A DNA stretch of 64,000 bases from Sipunculus nudus (GCA_026874595.1 CM049313.1:11591508-11655507), one strand, 5' to 3'. Counted from the stretch's first letter, positions 12,259-24,910 are shown. The notes: generated by a model not told the origin, from the letters alone. Numbers and translations: made by a program.

Positions 12259-12489
12259 ATGGACACGGCCTTCCTTCTACATTTACCTTTAAACTATATA
12301 TGTATACTATGTCCTATTCAGGTACAGTAAATACATGTGACAACTTAATATTGGAGCTTGCGGTTTCTTAAGGATTAATTCTTCCCCTTCAAAGAAACCC
12401 CCATGAAATGGTGGTGGCGCTGTCTGTCAGATGAGGATTAAGATCACGGATATCTTAAACTTCGCAGGCTAGCTCCTATATGTGTGGAC

Positions 12490-12740
12490 CTAAAATGAAT
12501 CAAGCACTTCGATCTCACAAATCGATCTTAATTTCGCTTCGGAGTAGTGGTCATCCCATTTCCAGTATTCTCCGGAGATAACGAGGAAGTCCTGGGTTTT
12601 AGAGTACTTTAAATTAAATTGGTTGTTTGGTTCACCAGGGAGCTAGTTTTCAAATTTGAGTTTCTCTCCTGTGGCGGTCCACAACCAGTAGCCTTCAAGC
12701 TGGTCATCCGACCCAGACGTCCAGTACACGTTACTGCTGG
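12490..12740 (-). pseudogene. lectin gene A exon 4 with an in-frame stop
   Basis: 251 nt encoding YWTSGSDDQLEGYWLWTATG, FEN-stop-LPGEPNN, KWDDHYSE and SICEIEVLDSF. The TAG at 12645-12643 replaces the TGG codon found in both paralogues. The rest stays open to a normal terminal stop, which suggests recent loss. Confidence 0.85.
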
Positions 12741-13556
12741 CTATTTAATGAATGATAATAAGAGATTTTAAATTAATAATTTAATCTTAATTAATAATAA
12801 TCTATACTCGTAAAGCGCATACATCTAGGTTACAAGAATTCCCTTAAGGTATTTAACAATACAATATATGAATGACAATCATGTGCATTTTATAAATAAA
12901 GTTACATACAATTTGATATACATTTAACATAATAACAGAGTTACGACCGATAGAATAGTACAATAAAAATACTTTTACGTCATGCATGAGGTTTATGGTG
13001 TACGTTGCGTCTCTTGGTTACTATGCGTGTTTTCAATCTTTACTTCTGTAATCTGCGTTTCCTTTGGTAATTTTGTCCAATAAAAGTTTATTAATTATTT
13101 AACTGCGGAGTAATTATCATGAATTATCGACATTATGTCGGATTCAGGTGCCAAAAAAACCATCAAGGATAGAAAACTTCTCCTACAAAACCTACATTTG
13201 CACTGGACAAACTGAAGGATTAATACCAAAAAGTCCAGAGAAGAGGCCACAAACATTGCATACGAATGTCCGAGGGCTATTTAAATCCCATTATTTAACG
13301 ACCCTGGCAGCCACAAACTTTATACGTAGCCTAAAGTCTCAACAAAAAGGCCACAAACTGCATATGGTGCCTGAAATTATAACCCAGTTTGTGTGTAGGA
13401 GGACCTGTTTAGTAATAATGTATAACATAAGGGTTGCTTCGTTCACTACAATAAAGAAGGGAAAACCCCTCGTAACACTGAAATATAAAAAAGTTAGACC
13501 AGATATATGTCGTCAATGTATAGAGTTCAAGATTGCTTATCTAAGTCTTTACTAAC

Positions 13557-13751
13557 CTTGGAAAAATTGTCGCACATGTTCTGATTCGGTCTGTGTTTCT
13601 ATGCTGAGTAATTCAGCAGAGTGTTCTTTACAAACCCGCCTTGCCTGATGAAAAGACAAATGTGCGACATTTTGCATGTAGCAAGATGTCTGTGGAGACG
13701 CACTCCGGTCTGTGTACAGATGGACGAAGCCTGGTGGACATTCCACGGATT
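13557..13751 (-). CDS. lectin gene A exon 3, N-terminal half of the lectin domain
   Basis: 195 nt, the same length as gene C exon 3, acceptor ATTTCAG and donor G|GTTAGT. It encodes ECPPGFVHLYTD..SCYMQN and ACK-type helix residues (RRVCKEHSAELLSIETQTE). The exon itself is intact. Confidence 0.85.
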
Positions 13752-15058
13752 CTGAAATTGTTTAGACGATTAGTGTTATATATCCATAGATACCTTAAAT
13801 TCTGGAGAAACTTCTGAAGAACTAATTATTTATTTATTTTTTTACTTGACGAGTCGTGAAATGCTCAGGAGGGACAAATAAAAACGTGAACATATGTGAT
13901 AGCGTAATTATACATATACTATATGCACCTAGGTTCTATGAGATTAATAGTTCTGTAATAAACTGGTAGGGACTGAATGTCTTAACATATAAATAATTTC
14001 GATGTGGTTTACTACATGTTATGAATTAATTATGCCAGAATTCCCCAGGAAATCCCTGCCCTTTTAAAAATTCATGGCAAACTATGCTATGCAACAAATC
14101 ACACAAAGAAATACGTTTTGGAAAAAGATATAGGCATATACAAAGCCTACCAATATTGAGTAAGATTTTATTATGATGAACAATATGTGTAAAACGACTG
14201 CATATAGGTGCCATCTACTGTGAAAATAATTTTAAGAAAGTATATAACTATAACAAATGGAAAGTTAAAGAAAGATATTTTGTATAAAATGACCTTCAGA
14301 GGACACCAGGGAAATTGTTTTTAGTCGTCAGTTGAGGGAAAGCTTAGGCATGATAACAGACAGATGTATGTCGGTGAAGTCTCTTGCACGCGAAAATGAA
14401 CGTATAGCTGCCAAAGCGAAAAGACTGGCTCTGGTAAATAGATTCTAACAGGATTAAATATATGTCCTGAGCTTTGTTGATTGACCTGGAATAAGCACGT
14501 TTAGTCGAAAACTGGCAATGCTCCTAGATGAAAGCAGGTTAACATCTTTCAACACATGACTTAGAGGACTATTCTGGCGGAGGCACCACATAACTTGTTT
14601 GTTAGTAGAATCCCTATCAGTTAAAAAATGGGCGCGAGATCGAAATTCTGTTCACACCGCCAACTTGTGAACAGCTGGTGGATGATTTAAAAGAGGTGAA
14701 ACTATACTGGAAATTCAGTATTCACACGTTATAACTATCACTCTTTTGGTTTTTCATACCCCATCAAATATGTCGCCCGCTTAACTTTGTTGAGCGAACC
14801 CTAGCCGTAGACAGAATTCCGAACCGAAGTCGCTCCTAAAAAGCTAGTAATATATTTTCAACGTACCTGAAGACTGCGGATCTTAAAAAAAATATGTGTC
14901 AGTTTTGACAGGTCTAACTCCTCATATAGAATCAGAAGTTGTGGTGGATTGGGCTAAAGCTAGGATTTGAGATACTGCATTGGATACTCGAGTATTTGTG
15001 ATAAGGATTGACTTGATACGGATACCCCGGTATTTCTTTCAGCTAAGTAGATACTCAC

Positions 15059-15610
15059 CTTTCAGGCGCTTGTTCTCTATTAGACTAGCAGTATAAATCA
15101 AGTTTATGATTGTGACAATATTCCCAGGAGTCCTCGACCCTGCTGAGGTTTCCCCCAGGGCCCCACAAGAGCACGTTGTTACGACCCATATTGTAATAAT
15201 TGGTTCATAATGTAATAACGGCCCATATTGTAATAAAAACGACCCATAATGTAATAATAGCCCATAATGTAATAAAAAACGGCCCATATTGTAATAACTA
15301 TACCCTGCCCATATTGTAATAAAATCGCAAGTGGGTAAAACGGCCCATATTGTAATAAAATCGAAGGTGGGTAAAACGGCAAATAATTTTATAAATCAAA
15401 GTTCATGCAAATTGACTTAGACAATTCAAATATTGACTTCTCGTGACACGAATGTGTAAGTGAACATACAAGTATGAAAAACCACTGGATTACATAATGA
15501 CTATTTGTTTAAAACGGTGACCAAGCTAATATGAGCGAAATATGGCCATGATTCATGATTATCCTTTTGTGTTTAAATAGGGTGATAAAGTATTTAAACA
15601 AGATAATATA

Positions 15611-15675
<65 letters not shown>

Positions 15676-16259
15676 CCAAAATGTAAATATTTTGTCAATT
15701 TTAACAGATAAAATATACAAAACTCTCATTATCGATACATTTTAATGTATTTTAATTCTTTTTAAAATATAAATGAAAGTTTAAATTTCAGTGCGTTTTG
15801 CTCAATGTATCATAGAGAATATTTTATAATATCTCTCGAAACCTCCCGAGATTTGGAAATTATGAATGGAGGTACTGCTGCAATTTTTTGGTGCCTATAT
15901 ATGTACTGGTTAAGATGTCTTAGGTTAACATGTATAACACGTGGCATAGATTAAGAGCTTTCAACGCACGTATTTGAAGTTAAAACCTGGATGCGTCATT
16001 CGTGCGATTCAAGAGTTTACAATTTAATTTTTAAAAATAATTAGCCCAAACAACAAAACAACAATTTGAAAATGCCGGTTTCTGTGTTCTAGAGGTAGAG
16101 CATAGGGCGCAGAGCGGGGAGATTCAGGGGCGTAACCAGGTTTGAGGGAGGGCAAGGAGCCATGATTAGTGGCGGATCTAGAAATTCGAAAGTTGTAGAG
16201 GGGGGGGGGGGGGCGCTAATATGTATACATGGGTACTATGAAAGCTGTTATATATACGT

Positions 16260-16299
<40 letters not shown>

Positions 16300-16331
16300 T
16301 ATTATTAAAATGATAATAATAGTTATTATTA

Positions 16332-16365
<34 letters not shown>

Positions 16366-16888
16366 CGTTATATTTTAGTGTATGAAAATATGATTTTTTT
16401 ATTCAATTGTGAACCATGGTTTTATTAAGGTTAGTAACAGGTTCATGGAGAGGGTATGGGAGGGGGCAGGATATTATGTAAATGACACTAAGCGTGTGCC
16501 CTGTCATTCTTGAGCTTAAACATATGTTATTGCAATATAAATATGTTATTACAATATGGGTCGTTTTTCTCACTTCCCGTTTTATTACAATATGGGTAGG
16601 GTATGATTATTACAATATGGGTCGTTTTTATTACAATATGGGCCGTTATTACAATATGGGCCGTTTTTATTACATTATGGGCCGTTATTACAGTATGGAC
16701 CAGTTTTATTACAATATGGGCAGGGTATGATTATTACATTATGGGTCGTTTTTATTACAATATGGGCCGTTATTACATTATTGGCCGGTTATTACATTAT
16801 GGGTTGTAACACACGTGATGTTCTTCTGCACGACGCTGTTGCTAATCCGTCCTTCCTTGTGCAATAGCTGTGGAATTTCGGCAAACGC
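15059..16888 (-). pseudogene. lectin gene A exon 2 split by an inverted-repeat element
   Basis: The 3' half (15176-15059) encodes CSCGALGETSAG..GNIVTIINLIYTASLIENK and ends in G|GTGAGT; the 5' part (16888-16812) carries VCRNSTAIA. Both match gene C exon 2 (LCENTGTNA .. CPCHCIRGN .. GNMNAIMNLIMNAG). Between them sits the element at 15177-16811 with CACGT duplicated on both sides. The frame of the 5' part does not agree with that of the 3' half. Confidence 0.75.
15177..16811. mobile_element. foldback-like TIR element FB-1, inserted in lectin exon 2
   Basis: 1635-bp element starting TGTTACGACCCATATTG and ending in the inverted equivalent (TATGGGTTGTAACA), with an exact 5-bp target duplication CACGT at 15172-15176 and 16812-16816. 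Each terminal repeat is about 200-270 bp and consists of tandem CCCATATTGTAATAA units joined by short spacers: roughly eight on the left (to about 15380) and nine on the right (from about 16540). The centre is AT-rich and non-coding, with a TA tract (15605-15673), a G-run (16201-16214) and ATT repeats (16310-16363). No transposase was found. The element at 54508-56952 has related ends and the same architecture. Confidence 0.8.
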
Positions 16889-17595
16889 CTGAAGACCCAA
16901 CGAAAATATCGAAAGGGTTTGGAAATTAAAAGGGTAACATAGCATTCTATGAATAAACTCAAGAGATACATTTTTGTAAACATTTGTAATATTTCTATGC
17001 TTTTTTGAGTATATTAACCAATTTTAAATGTTAACGATTCAAATTGATGTAAAGTTGCAAGTGTAGCTTTCAGAACTTCCAATCAGTCCGAGGAAAATAA
17101 AAAATCATGAAATATCCTGTCACATTTGTTAAATGTCATTTATGAAAAAAATTATGTTATTGTTGACCAGACCGGGGAAAATTCTGATCTTATTTGGAGT
17201 TTAATTGCAATCGTTAAGGAAATTGTATTAAATGTAATTGAATTGAAAGAAATTAAAAAAATAAGTTAGAAATAAACTGGAATGTCCCTCCTAAATGTTA
17301 TAAACACATGGATATACACAAAATGAGCAGCCTTTTTTCTATAAAAGTTTCAAGGGAATATCTTTAGCCAATAGACATCTGATATAAGACTGGGTCCCTT
17401 CAAACATTCAATTTTACTTTAATCCTAACACTCTCGATCAGATGGCAGCACGCAGGGGTCGTAATTCTCTGGCCAGTTATTGGTCCCAGAGAACTTATTG
17501 GCACATGGAGAACCAAAAGGTTGTTTCGTTAATTAGGGGACGGTGGTCGTGGGAGTGTATAAGGCCCGATTATTTAAAGTACTGCATATACTCAC

Positions 17596-17665
17596 CAGGA
17601 ACTGCAAATATAAACATGAACAATTTGTCTGCGCAGAACACGCTGCACTCCCTGGACATTTTCAT
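17596..17665 (-). CDS. lectin gene A exon 1, signal peptide
   Basis: ATG to a phase-1 donor G|GTGAGT, 23 codons: a basic and polar start (MKMSRECSVF) then a hydrophobic LFMFIFAVP. The same exon occurs in gene B (25336-25267) and, more diverged, in gene C (34993-34927), which supports it as real coding sequence. Confidence 0.75.
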
Positions 17666-17716
17666 TGCTTTTTTTAACTTAGTTACTGAAATCTAGTCCG
17701 TACAGTTGAAATGATT

Positions 17717-18190
17717 TATACATGTGTACTGTGATCTGCTGCTAAATGCTTTCATTAAGGTACACCAAATGTTGTCGATGTTGGAAAAACGACCTAATGT
17801 TTAATTAAGTTGGCTAATCAATATAAGATAATAGACTTTATCTACATTTAATAGTTTATATTTCAAAGTGGAGGGACCCGTCATACATGTCTTTGGATAC
17901 TCTAAAACCATGTGTATAGAAGTTATATGTATGGTGGTATTTTTTAGTGTCTAAAAAGTGACAAGGCGATAGAAACTATACCACATGTTTTCAATCATCT
18001 GTAAATCTCAGTTAATTGCTGTTGTTGGTAAGTGCTTTCATTAAGCTGAAATTTTTTGTCGATATTGGAAAAACGACATACTGTTTAATTAATTTTGCAA
18101 AACAATATAAGATAAGAGACTGTATCTATGTTTAATTAATTTCATTTGAAAGTGGAGGGAACTTGCCATATGTGTTTCTTTAATTAACTC
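17717..18190. repeat. imperfect direct duplication upstream of lectin gene A
   Basis: Two copies about 280 bp apart share AAATGCTTTCATTAAG, GTCGAT.TTGGAAAAACGAC, ATATAAGATAA.AGACT and AAAGTGGAGGGA. The matching region upstream of gene B (25390-25560) is single-copy, so this arose in A after the two loci separated, or B lost a copy. Confidence 0.6.
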
Positions 18191-19990
18191 TATATCTCAA
18201 TGAATGGCTGTGCTATCTACAACATCATAGAATGTGACCAGCACACAGATCTGTAGAGTATTTTAGTAATTACACTGTTAACACCTATTAAACTATAATG
18301 TGGATGGTTTTAATACTGAATTTATATATTACCCCAAGTAAAAGAATTTGCTAGGAGTATCCTAAAAGAAACTACCTACATTAATCTGATGTTTATTGAA
18401 CCTGTAAGTGAACCCCCGACCTCAGGCTACTGCTGAACCAAATATTTTACAAGTACTTATCACCCCAAGTTGCTTCCTCACGTTCAACGTGCACAGTTAT
18501 AAACATAAAAAAATGAATGGGCATCATTGACAATTAAAGAGATAATTTGTGATTTTTTATAAATTCATGAAGTTTAAATAAAGCCCAGCTTGCACATGCC
18601 ATCCACGCTATCATGTTTGTCCAGATATTATCAAAATGGAGTCGATTTTTTCGAATACTCTTAGATCTGTCAAGTCATCATTTTTATTAATGTCTGTAAT
18701 GAATACCAAATCATTATCTCTTAAATTAACTGTAAACTGTACAGTTGGTACCTGGACACGCAAAGTGGTGGGCCACTTCAAAAGCTAGATACGCAGCAGA
18801 CATCTGCTAGATCCACTCTTAATGAAGCACCTATAGAAAACAATGTGTTTAGGATATTCTTGGCAATTTAACTTGCTTTGAGTCGCAACTGTTTTGGGTT
18901 ACTATACAGACTACTATTCAATCATACCTTAATCTTCTCATTTGTTTTTTATTTTCAGTGTTAGGAATTAAATATGCTGTCTATTGTAACAATTGGTAGG
19001 TAAGACGTGGCATTCATAAAGATCTCTAGTTAATAAATTAACCTGAATACCTTCTATGGATATGTCACTTTCTGGATACCATTCACTGTCAATACTCTAT
19101 ACACATTAATGCACACGGTATTTGCAGAACATCGAAGGAAATTTGATTCTTAATCGTCTTTTAATAAAGTAAAATAGACATCGGGCTAAGGGAATTAAAA
19201 CTATAACGGTCATACTGGAAGCTGTCATAAAGACAAGAGAGGATGCATTGATGAACCAGATATATTTTTCATGCACAGTTATGTTATTTTGTTTCTCTAA
19301 AATAAAAAAAAACCCAATAATATGTCTTTATTGCGGTATAGCGAATATTTTATTAAGTTTCATATGTTTGAAACATGGTCCCTAATTAAATATATGCTTC
19401 GTTTAAGGAATAAACATCGACTCAAATGTTTGTATAAAGAACACTGTTGCGATTAATTATATGGATCGAATATACATGTTTAAACGCATATAGAAATTTC
19501 CATTTCCGCGCCTTGTCCCAAATGCTCTATATCAAAATACCTGGCTAACTCAACCTCTGTGTGTTTGCAGACCTTCAAAGGAACCAGCAAGTGACGTTAA
19601 GTATAGTTACCGTAAAATCGAACCTGCTAAGATTCTGCAATGCGACTTTGCATAATTAAAAGAGCCATTTGTATACGGGTGTCATTTTGGACGTCATCTT
19701 GGACCGGCCATGCAGTCATAAATACGTAAGGATGTTTTGATTGGTTCGCATTGATCTCTGGATCCCAATAATCTTAACGTAGATACCAAACTTAAAACTC
19801 TATGATCAGTGACCATGTTAGGGTCTTGATTGTTAAGCTGGACACCATTTTGAATATAAGAACTTTCCTTATCACCAATTTTGGTAGACTTTGGTATATT
19901 GTTAAGCTGATCATACAATACAGAAAATCACCATAAAACAGGGCTGCCCTTGACTATTAAAACAACGAAAAACAACCATGGGCCCCATAC
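18190..19990. other. gene-free part of the A/B segmental duplication
   Basis: Aligns with about 25690-27240 upstream of gene B (shared ACATTAATCTGATGTTT and CACAGTTATAAA.ATAAAAAA). I see no coding exon. Confidence 0.5.
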
Positions 19991-19996
19991 CAACTT

Positions 19997-20380
19997 CTGT
20001 GGCTCATTGATAGAGCACAGAACTCAAAGCCGGGAGGTTGTGAGTTCGAATCCTAGCCGAGGCGGTGAGATTTTTCACGGTCGGCCCCCACCCAGGGAGA
20101 GCGCTCTGCAGGCTTAATAGGAAGGCCGTGCCCAACGGCCGTGTTTCACTCACAAACGGTTGCGCCTTTCGGGAGCTCCTTGGAGGTATGACCAAGCATT
20201 GGGGACGATTACGCACCCAGGGCCCGCAGGTGCAATAGTCACCGAACCTGGTTGACGCCAGGATATAAAATGAGAGGAAGCGTGTGACACTGCCCTATCA
20301 AGTAGTCCGAAACCGGAATGGAATTCTGCAAATGTACATATACGTAGTTAATTTGGCATTTAAAAAATGGAGGCGGTTAC
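19997..20380 (+). mobile_element. tRNA-derived SINE, copy 1
   Basis: Begins with A-box-like GGCTCATTGATAGAGCAC and B-box-like GTGAGTTCGAATCC, the pol III internal promoter arrangement of tRNA-derived SINEs. It continues with a body (GGTGAGATTTTTCACGGTCG, ACGATTACGCACCC) and ends in the tail GGAGGCGGTTAC. Copies of the same family lie at 40625-40990 (minus) and 62592-62970 (plus). Confidence 0.8.
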
Positions 20381-21290
20381 TTCAACCAAAAAAATATTTA
20401 AAACAACATGGGCCCCATGTTGTACGTTAATTTACTAATAAACGGCACGTACAGGTGGAGTAATGTCAAAGATTTCCATATCGTCACATACTACGTCCCG
20501 GTGTAAACAAATGTGCTATAAAACCAATAAAATATACCGGAGTTATTTGCGCTTCGATTCATACCAACATTTAACTTCTTGGAGATTTTTAATACACCAA
20601 CCTATATGATAAATTTCAATAATATTCGTGATACCGTTCTTCAGATTTCTTAAGGACACACACAATCACGCACACACACACACACACACAGAATATGAAA
20701 ATAATAACATCGCTTCTCGCAGGCTTAATACTATACCAAAAATCACATCTCCTATGGCCTGCGGAATGGGAAATAAATTAAGGATAAATAACAGCGGTTT
20801 CATGTGACTCAGGTTATTTTTCTTGACCTTATAGAGAACGTTTTACTCTAGCTTGGGTGGTATTCTAAGAAACCTAAGACTCACCTTTTATGCATTACAG
20901 AGACTGCAGATGGGCATTCACCGTAAATTTACATCAACTTCGCCACTGCAGCTTATAGCTTGAAACTGGCCACCATAGATATATGAATCCAAAGACGAAT
21001 AGAGATTGTATTTGTTTCGTACAGAGACTATAACTGGTACAAAACCTGAACAATTACTGTACGCAGACTGCTTATTTCGAATCATACCGCTTAAAACTAT
21101 TTGCCAAAAAATATTTGGGCCAAGAGTTATTATTATAAGTTATTATTATTATAATAAGCTATAATAATTTTTAGTTTTTAATATCAGTGATGGGTGACGC
21201 TTTCTACCATCCTACTAGCCCCCTACAAAAAAAAATCCTGTGTCGTGTTAGCGACACCCTAGGCAGGCAAGTCACATATGAATATGAACT
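20380..21290. other. gene-free stretch
   Basis: AT-rich with a short (CA)n tract at about 20669-20690. No exon recognised. Confidence 0.5.
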
Positions 21291-21291
21291 A

Positions 21292-22341
21292 CAGTAGAGC
21301 GTCATTTATCCGTAAAGCTCCGGGAAGTGGGCACTTGGTTTTTTTTCAGATAATCTATCGTTCGAATAAAAACAGCGGTTGCTAATCAACTGTCGAGCAC
21401 CGGACGTTATCAGATACCAGATAAAATACCTAATTTATTGCATAAGTGGCCGCAATGATCACTTTAATGACGTGCCGTGACTTAAAACGTGATGATATCT
21501 CTCATTGGACCGATTCACTACTTTCGATTGAATGACCAATCAAGACGCAGGAACGATAGAAACCGAAAGTAAATAAAAATGCATTGAATATAAAGTAATT
21601 TACAAAAGAATGCAAAACGTATCCTACGTCTTGCCATTCTTTGAAACAGGTGGGTCTGGCAGCTTGAATGTTAAATTCATGAATTTTATGGTGATGTCGC
21701 TAACTCCGGTTAGGCCGCCGTTGAATTCCCATGCAGGCAAGATCAGCAGGCTTGGTAACCTTGTAGAATGTAGTAAGGATCCAAGGCTTGTCATCTAAAA
21801 ACAGAAATTTGTGTTTAGACTTATGAAACTACATTGGTCGATAATAACAGACAATTAACAGCAATGAAACAGCTGAGTAAAATCAAAAGGACCAGGAATT
21901 CGAAGCGATTTTAACCAACCAAAACTCATTTATCGATTCATCGTCAATATATCGTCAATAGAAGTTTCAACACATAACAATCGCAAATAAAAACCAAACC
22001 TGCTCATTATCGTATTTACGGCTTTGGTTTCTCATGGAATTAAGATAACAGACCCAACTAATTGTGCCAGCACAATTGTGCCTAATCAAAGGCACGACGA
22101 GGACAACCAGGCCCGGTGGGGCATTACTTTACACCAACTTCTCGCGGGTGAATGCACCATTTTTCTTCCTTATTAATACCTGGTAATGTCTATACATGTG
22201 CTTGAAATAAGACGATCTTTCACACCATTTTAAATTTTTTTTTAATTTTTGAGATATCTGGTAAACCATTATATTCAAGGTTATCAGTTTTGTATAAGCG
22301 AATATCACATGAACGGTGTTCGGATAAACGAATCTTTACTG
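21292..22341. mobile_element. pogo/Tigger-like non-autonomous element
   Basis: The left end CAGTAGAGCGTCATTTATCC and the complement of the right end CAGTAAAGATTCGTTTATCC form terminal inverted repeats of the pogo/Tigger style. A TA precedes the left end; the right flank reads CA, perhaps a mutated TA. No transposase frame is visible. The right part also occurs beside lectin gene A (10745-11038). Confidence 0.55.
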
Positions 22342-22571
22342 CACATGCAAGTCATAGATACGGCCTGACTGTTAAAAAATATGTATAATATATATATCCT
22401 ATTCAGATACAGTAAATCCACGTGACATTTAAATTGAAGCTTGCAGTTTCTTAAGGATAAATTCTTCCCTTCAAGGATACGCCCATGATATGGTTGTGGC
22501 GCTGTCTGTCAGAAAAGGATTATAGTCACGGAGATCTTAACCTTCGCAGGCTAGCTCCTTTATGTTGGGAT

Positions 22572-22828
22572 CTAAAATGAATCAAGCACTTCGATTTCAC
22601 AAATTGATGTAAATTCCTCTTCGGAAAAGTGGTCATCCCACTTCAAGTAATCTCCTGTGATGATGAGAAAGTTCTGGGTTTTGAAGTACATTAAATCAAA
22701 TTGGTTGTTTGGTTCCCCAGGGAGCCAATTTTCAAATTTGATTTTCTCCCCTGTGGCGGTCCACACCCAGTTACCTTCAAGCTGGTCATCCGAACCGGAC
22801 GTCCAGTACGGATTTCTGCCTTTTCCAG
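22572..22828 (-). CDS. lectin gene B exon 4, C-terminal half of the lectin domain
   Basis: 257 nt with acceptor TTATAG, phase 1, open to TAG at 22574-22572. It encodes NPYWTSGSDDQLEGNWVWTA, FENWLPGEPNNQFD, LKWDDHFSEE and SICEIEVLDSF. EPN is the motif linked to mannose-type binding in classical lectin domains. Confidence 0.85.
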
Positions 22829-23397
22829 CTATAAAATGATTGGTAATTAGAGCTTTTACAATTAATAAATTATTCCTTACTCATTGATAATTTTTTTCCT
22901 TATAAAATGCCCATATGCAGATTACAGGAATCAAAAGTATAATATATAAATGTCAATCATGTACATTTTACAAATGAAATCATCAACAAATTAATATATG
23001 TTAAAAAGTAATCTCAGAGCTAAAACCGATAAAATAATACCATAAAAATAAGAATACGTCATGCATGAGGTTTATGGTTTACTTAGCCCACAACCCACAT
23101 TTTACTGGACAAACTGAAGGCCATATACGAAACAGTCTATAAAAGAATCCTCAAGCATTGCATACGAATTATTTAAATTCTCCTAATATAATGACCTGGC
23201 TGCCACAAACTAAACTTTAATCATAGCCTACCGTTAGAATGAAATGGGCATTAGACAAATGCATGTCGCCTGAAAATAACACCTATTTGTGTGAAGGAAG
23301 ACTAGTTTTAGTAATCATGTTTGAAAGAAAGGTTGCTATACCACTATAAACAGGTGGGAAAGGGCCCTCGTAACACTGAAAGAAAACTAGAAAAGTG

Positions 23398-24370
23398 AAT
23401 TCCATTGACTGCAAGTCTCCGCCATGTAGAGCGTCCCAACTATGGGACGCAGACGATCGCTCACCTCAGAATTGAGAGTACATGTTTAGAAAAAAACCCA
23501 TAAATATTGAAATTATCTTGCTAAAGTTTATAATTTGACATTACTGGTGCATGCAATTAAGCCGCATTGTAGATGAACAAAGGAAATCCTTACACCGGAG
23601 TACTGGCCGCTCTATCGTGACTACGCTCCCGAGGCAGCGGAAATTTAGCTTCTAAAGAAGCTACTGATTTTCCCGCTGCCTGCTTTGACCGTTTATGATA
23701 CACTTAGACACCAGGTGGTAGGTCTGTCTGCTGAAAAATACCGCTGAAGTGACTAGCAGCCAACCAAAAGGCAGTTAACAAACACTCGACATGCATCATT
23801 GCTCCGCCCAGAGCTACGCTTGAGGTCCGCTTGATGACAGTTTTATGGTTACTCTTGGTAAAGAAAAGTCGAATTTTAATTGCTCCCTCTGCACTCACAT
23901 CATCGACCGATTCGATTATGATATTACGGCTATGTTAGCGTTGCTATGTATCCGTTGTCAGCAAAACTGAAACCAGCCAGCGAGGTGTGCACGGAGCCTT
24001 TGTTGTTTCATTTCGTTTGAATTACAGCTCACAGGCCGGGCAACCTATGTACACAAGGACCTGTGCAAACCACGAGCGGGGCCATTCTCTCTGAGCCTGT
24101 GGCCTGTTTAAATGGTTGCCGGGGCGATGAGCTGTCGCACAAAAGGAAATGAACAACATTGGCTCCGTGTATTCCTCTATTGGATGATAAACCGTTTTGT
24201 CTTCCGGCATAGGCTCTCATCTGATTGGACGAAAATAAAGTGCTCCCCTCTGGTGTAGCAATTCAGGATACGAGGTCCAAACAAACAGCGCTTACGATAA
24301 AGGTAGAAGCGCTATAAAGCGCTGTGTAAAGAGAGTAAAGTAATGAACGCATCGCCACCTGGCGGAGGCA
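23398..24370. mobile_element. insertion in lectin gene B intron 3
   Basis: Absent from the matching intron of gene A, where the flanks (CACTGAAA..AAAAGT and TAGACCAG) are adjacent. The edges carry short inverted CTCCGCCA / TGGCGGAG. It is GC-richer than its surroundings and holds a strong hairpin (about 23633-23688, GGCAGCGG..CCGCTGCC around TAGCTTC..GAAGCTA) and several ATTGG/CCAAT motifs (about 24110-24230). No coding signature. Probably a non-autonomous element; the class is unknown. Confidence 0.5.
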
Positions 24371-24423
24371 ACTAGACCAGCAATATGGCGTCAATATATA
24401 AGGTTACCTTTGTTGTTACCTAC

Positions 24424-24596
24424 ATGGAAAATACTGTCGCAGGTGTTCCGATTCGGACTGTGTTTCTATGCTGAGTAATTCTGCATGCTCTTTTCTACAA
24501 GCCCACCTTGCCTGGTGAAAAGACAAGTTCGCGACATTTTCCATGAAGCAAGATGTCTGCAGAGACGAACTACGGTCTGTGTATGGATGGGCGAAG
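24424..24596 (-). pseudogene. lectin gene B exon 3, 5' truncated
   Basis: Encodes FFAHPYTDRS, TSCFMENVANLSFHQARWAC and AELLSIETQSESEHLRQYF. The acceptor and the CPxGF start present in genes A and C are missing. The donor is T|GTAGGT. Confidence 0.75.
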
Positions 24597-24910
24597 AATA
24601 CCGTTAACTCTCAATAATACAGAAAATTCTGGAGAAACGGGTCGTGAAATGCTTGGCTGGGACAAATAAACACGCTATCACATGTGATTGTGTGATTTAC
24701 ATACATGAACAGTCTTAACATAAGAGGGAAATATGGTAATAATAGTTTCGAAAAAGATGCATTTGTATAAGGGAAAAAAATGTGCAGTTATAATTCTTTC
24801 TTGGGGCAGTTCTATTTTTTTTTAATCACAGAGAGTTTAGAAAATACCAGTATGTAAATTACTAAATACACAAAATAGCAGCCCCAAACAGCGGTTTCGA
24901 AAGAGAAGTC

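Larger units (their letters stand above)
12490..17665 (-). pseudogene. C-type lectin gene A, disrupted
   Basis: Four-exon secreted C-type lectin gene on the minus strand: exon 1 17665-17596 (signal peptide), exon 2 about 16888-15059, exon 3 13751-13557 and exon 4 12740-12490. Exons 3 and 4 encode a lectin domain with CPPGF, SCYMQN, LLSIETQTESEH, YWTSGSD, PGEPNN and WKWDDH. Three lesions are visible. A 1635-bp inverted-repeat element splits exon 2. The rest of exon 2 (190 nt without the insert, against 207 nt in gene C) is out of frame and meets a stop. In exon 4 the Trp of FENW, kept in genes B and C, is TAG (12645-12643). The locus is therefore probably a pseudogene unless the insert is spliced out and the stop read through. 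It is a duplicate of gene B. Confidence 0.85.

Noticed and set aside
15039-15382. Tyr/Gly-rich repetitive frames
   Set aside because: Translations of the tandem TIR units of FB-1, not proteins.
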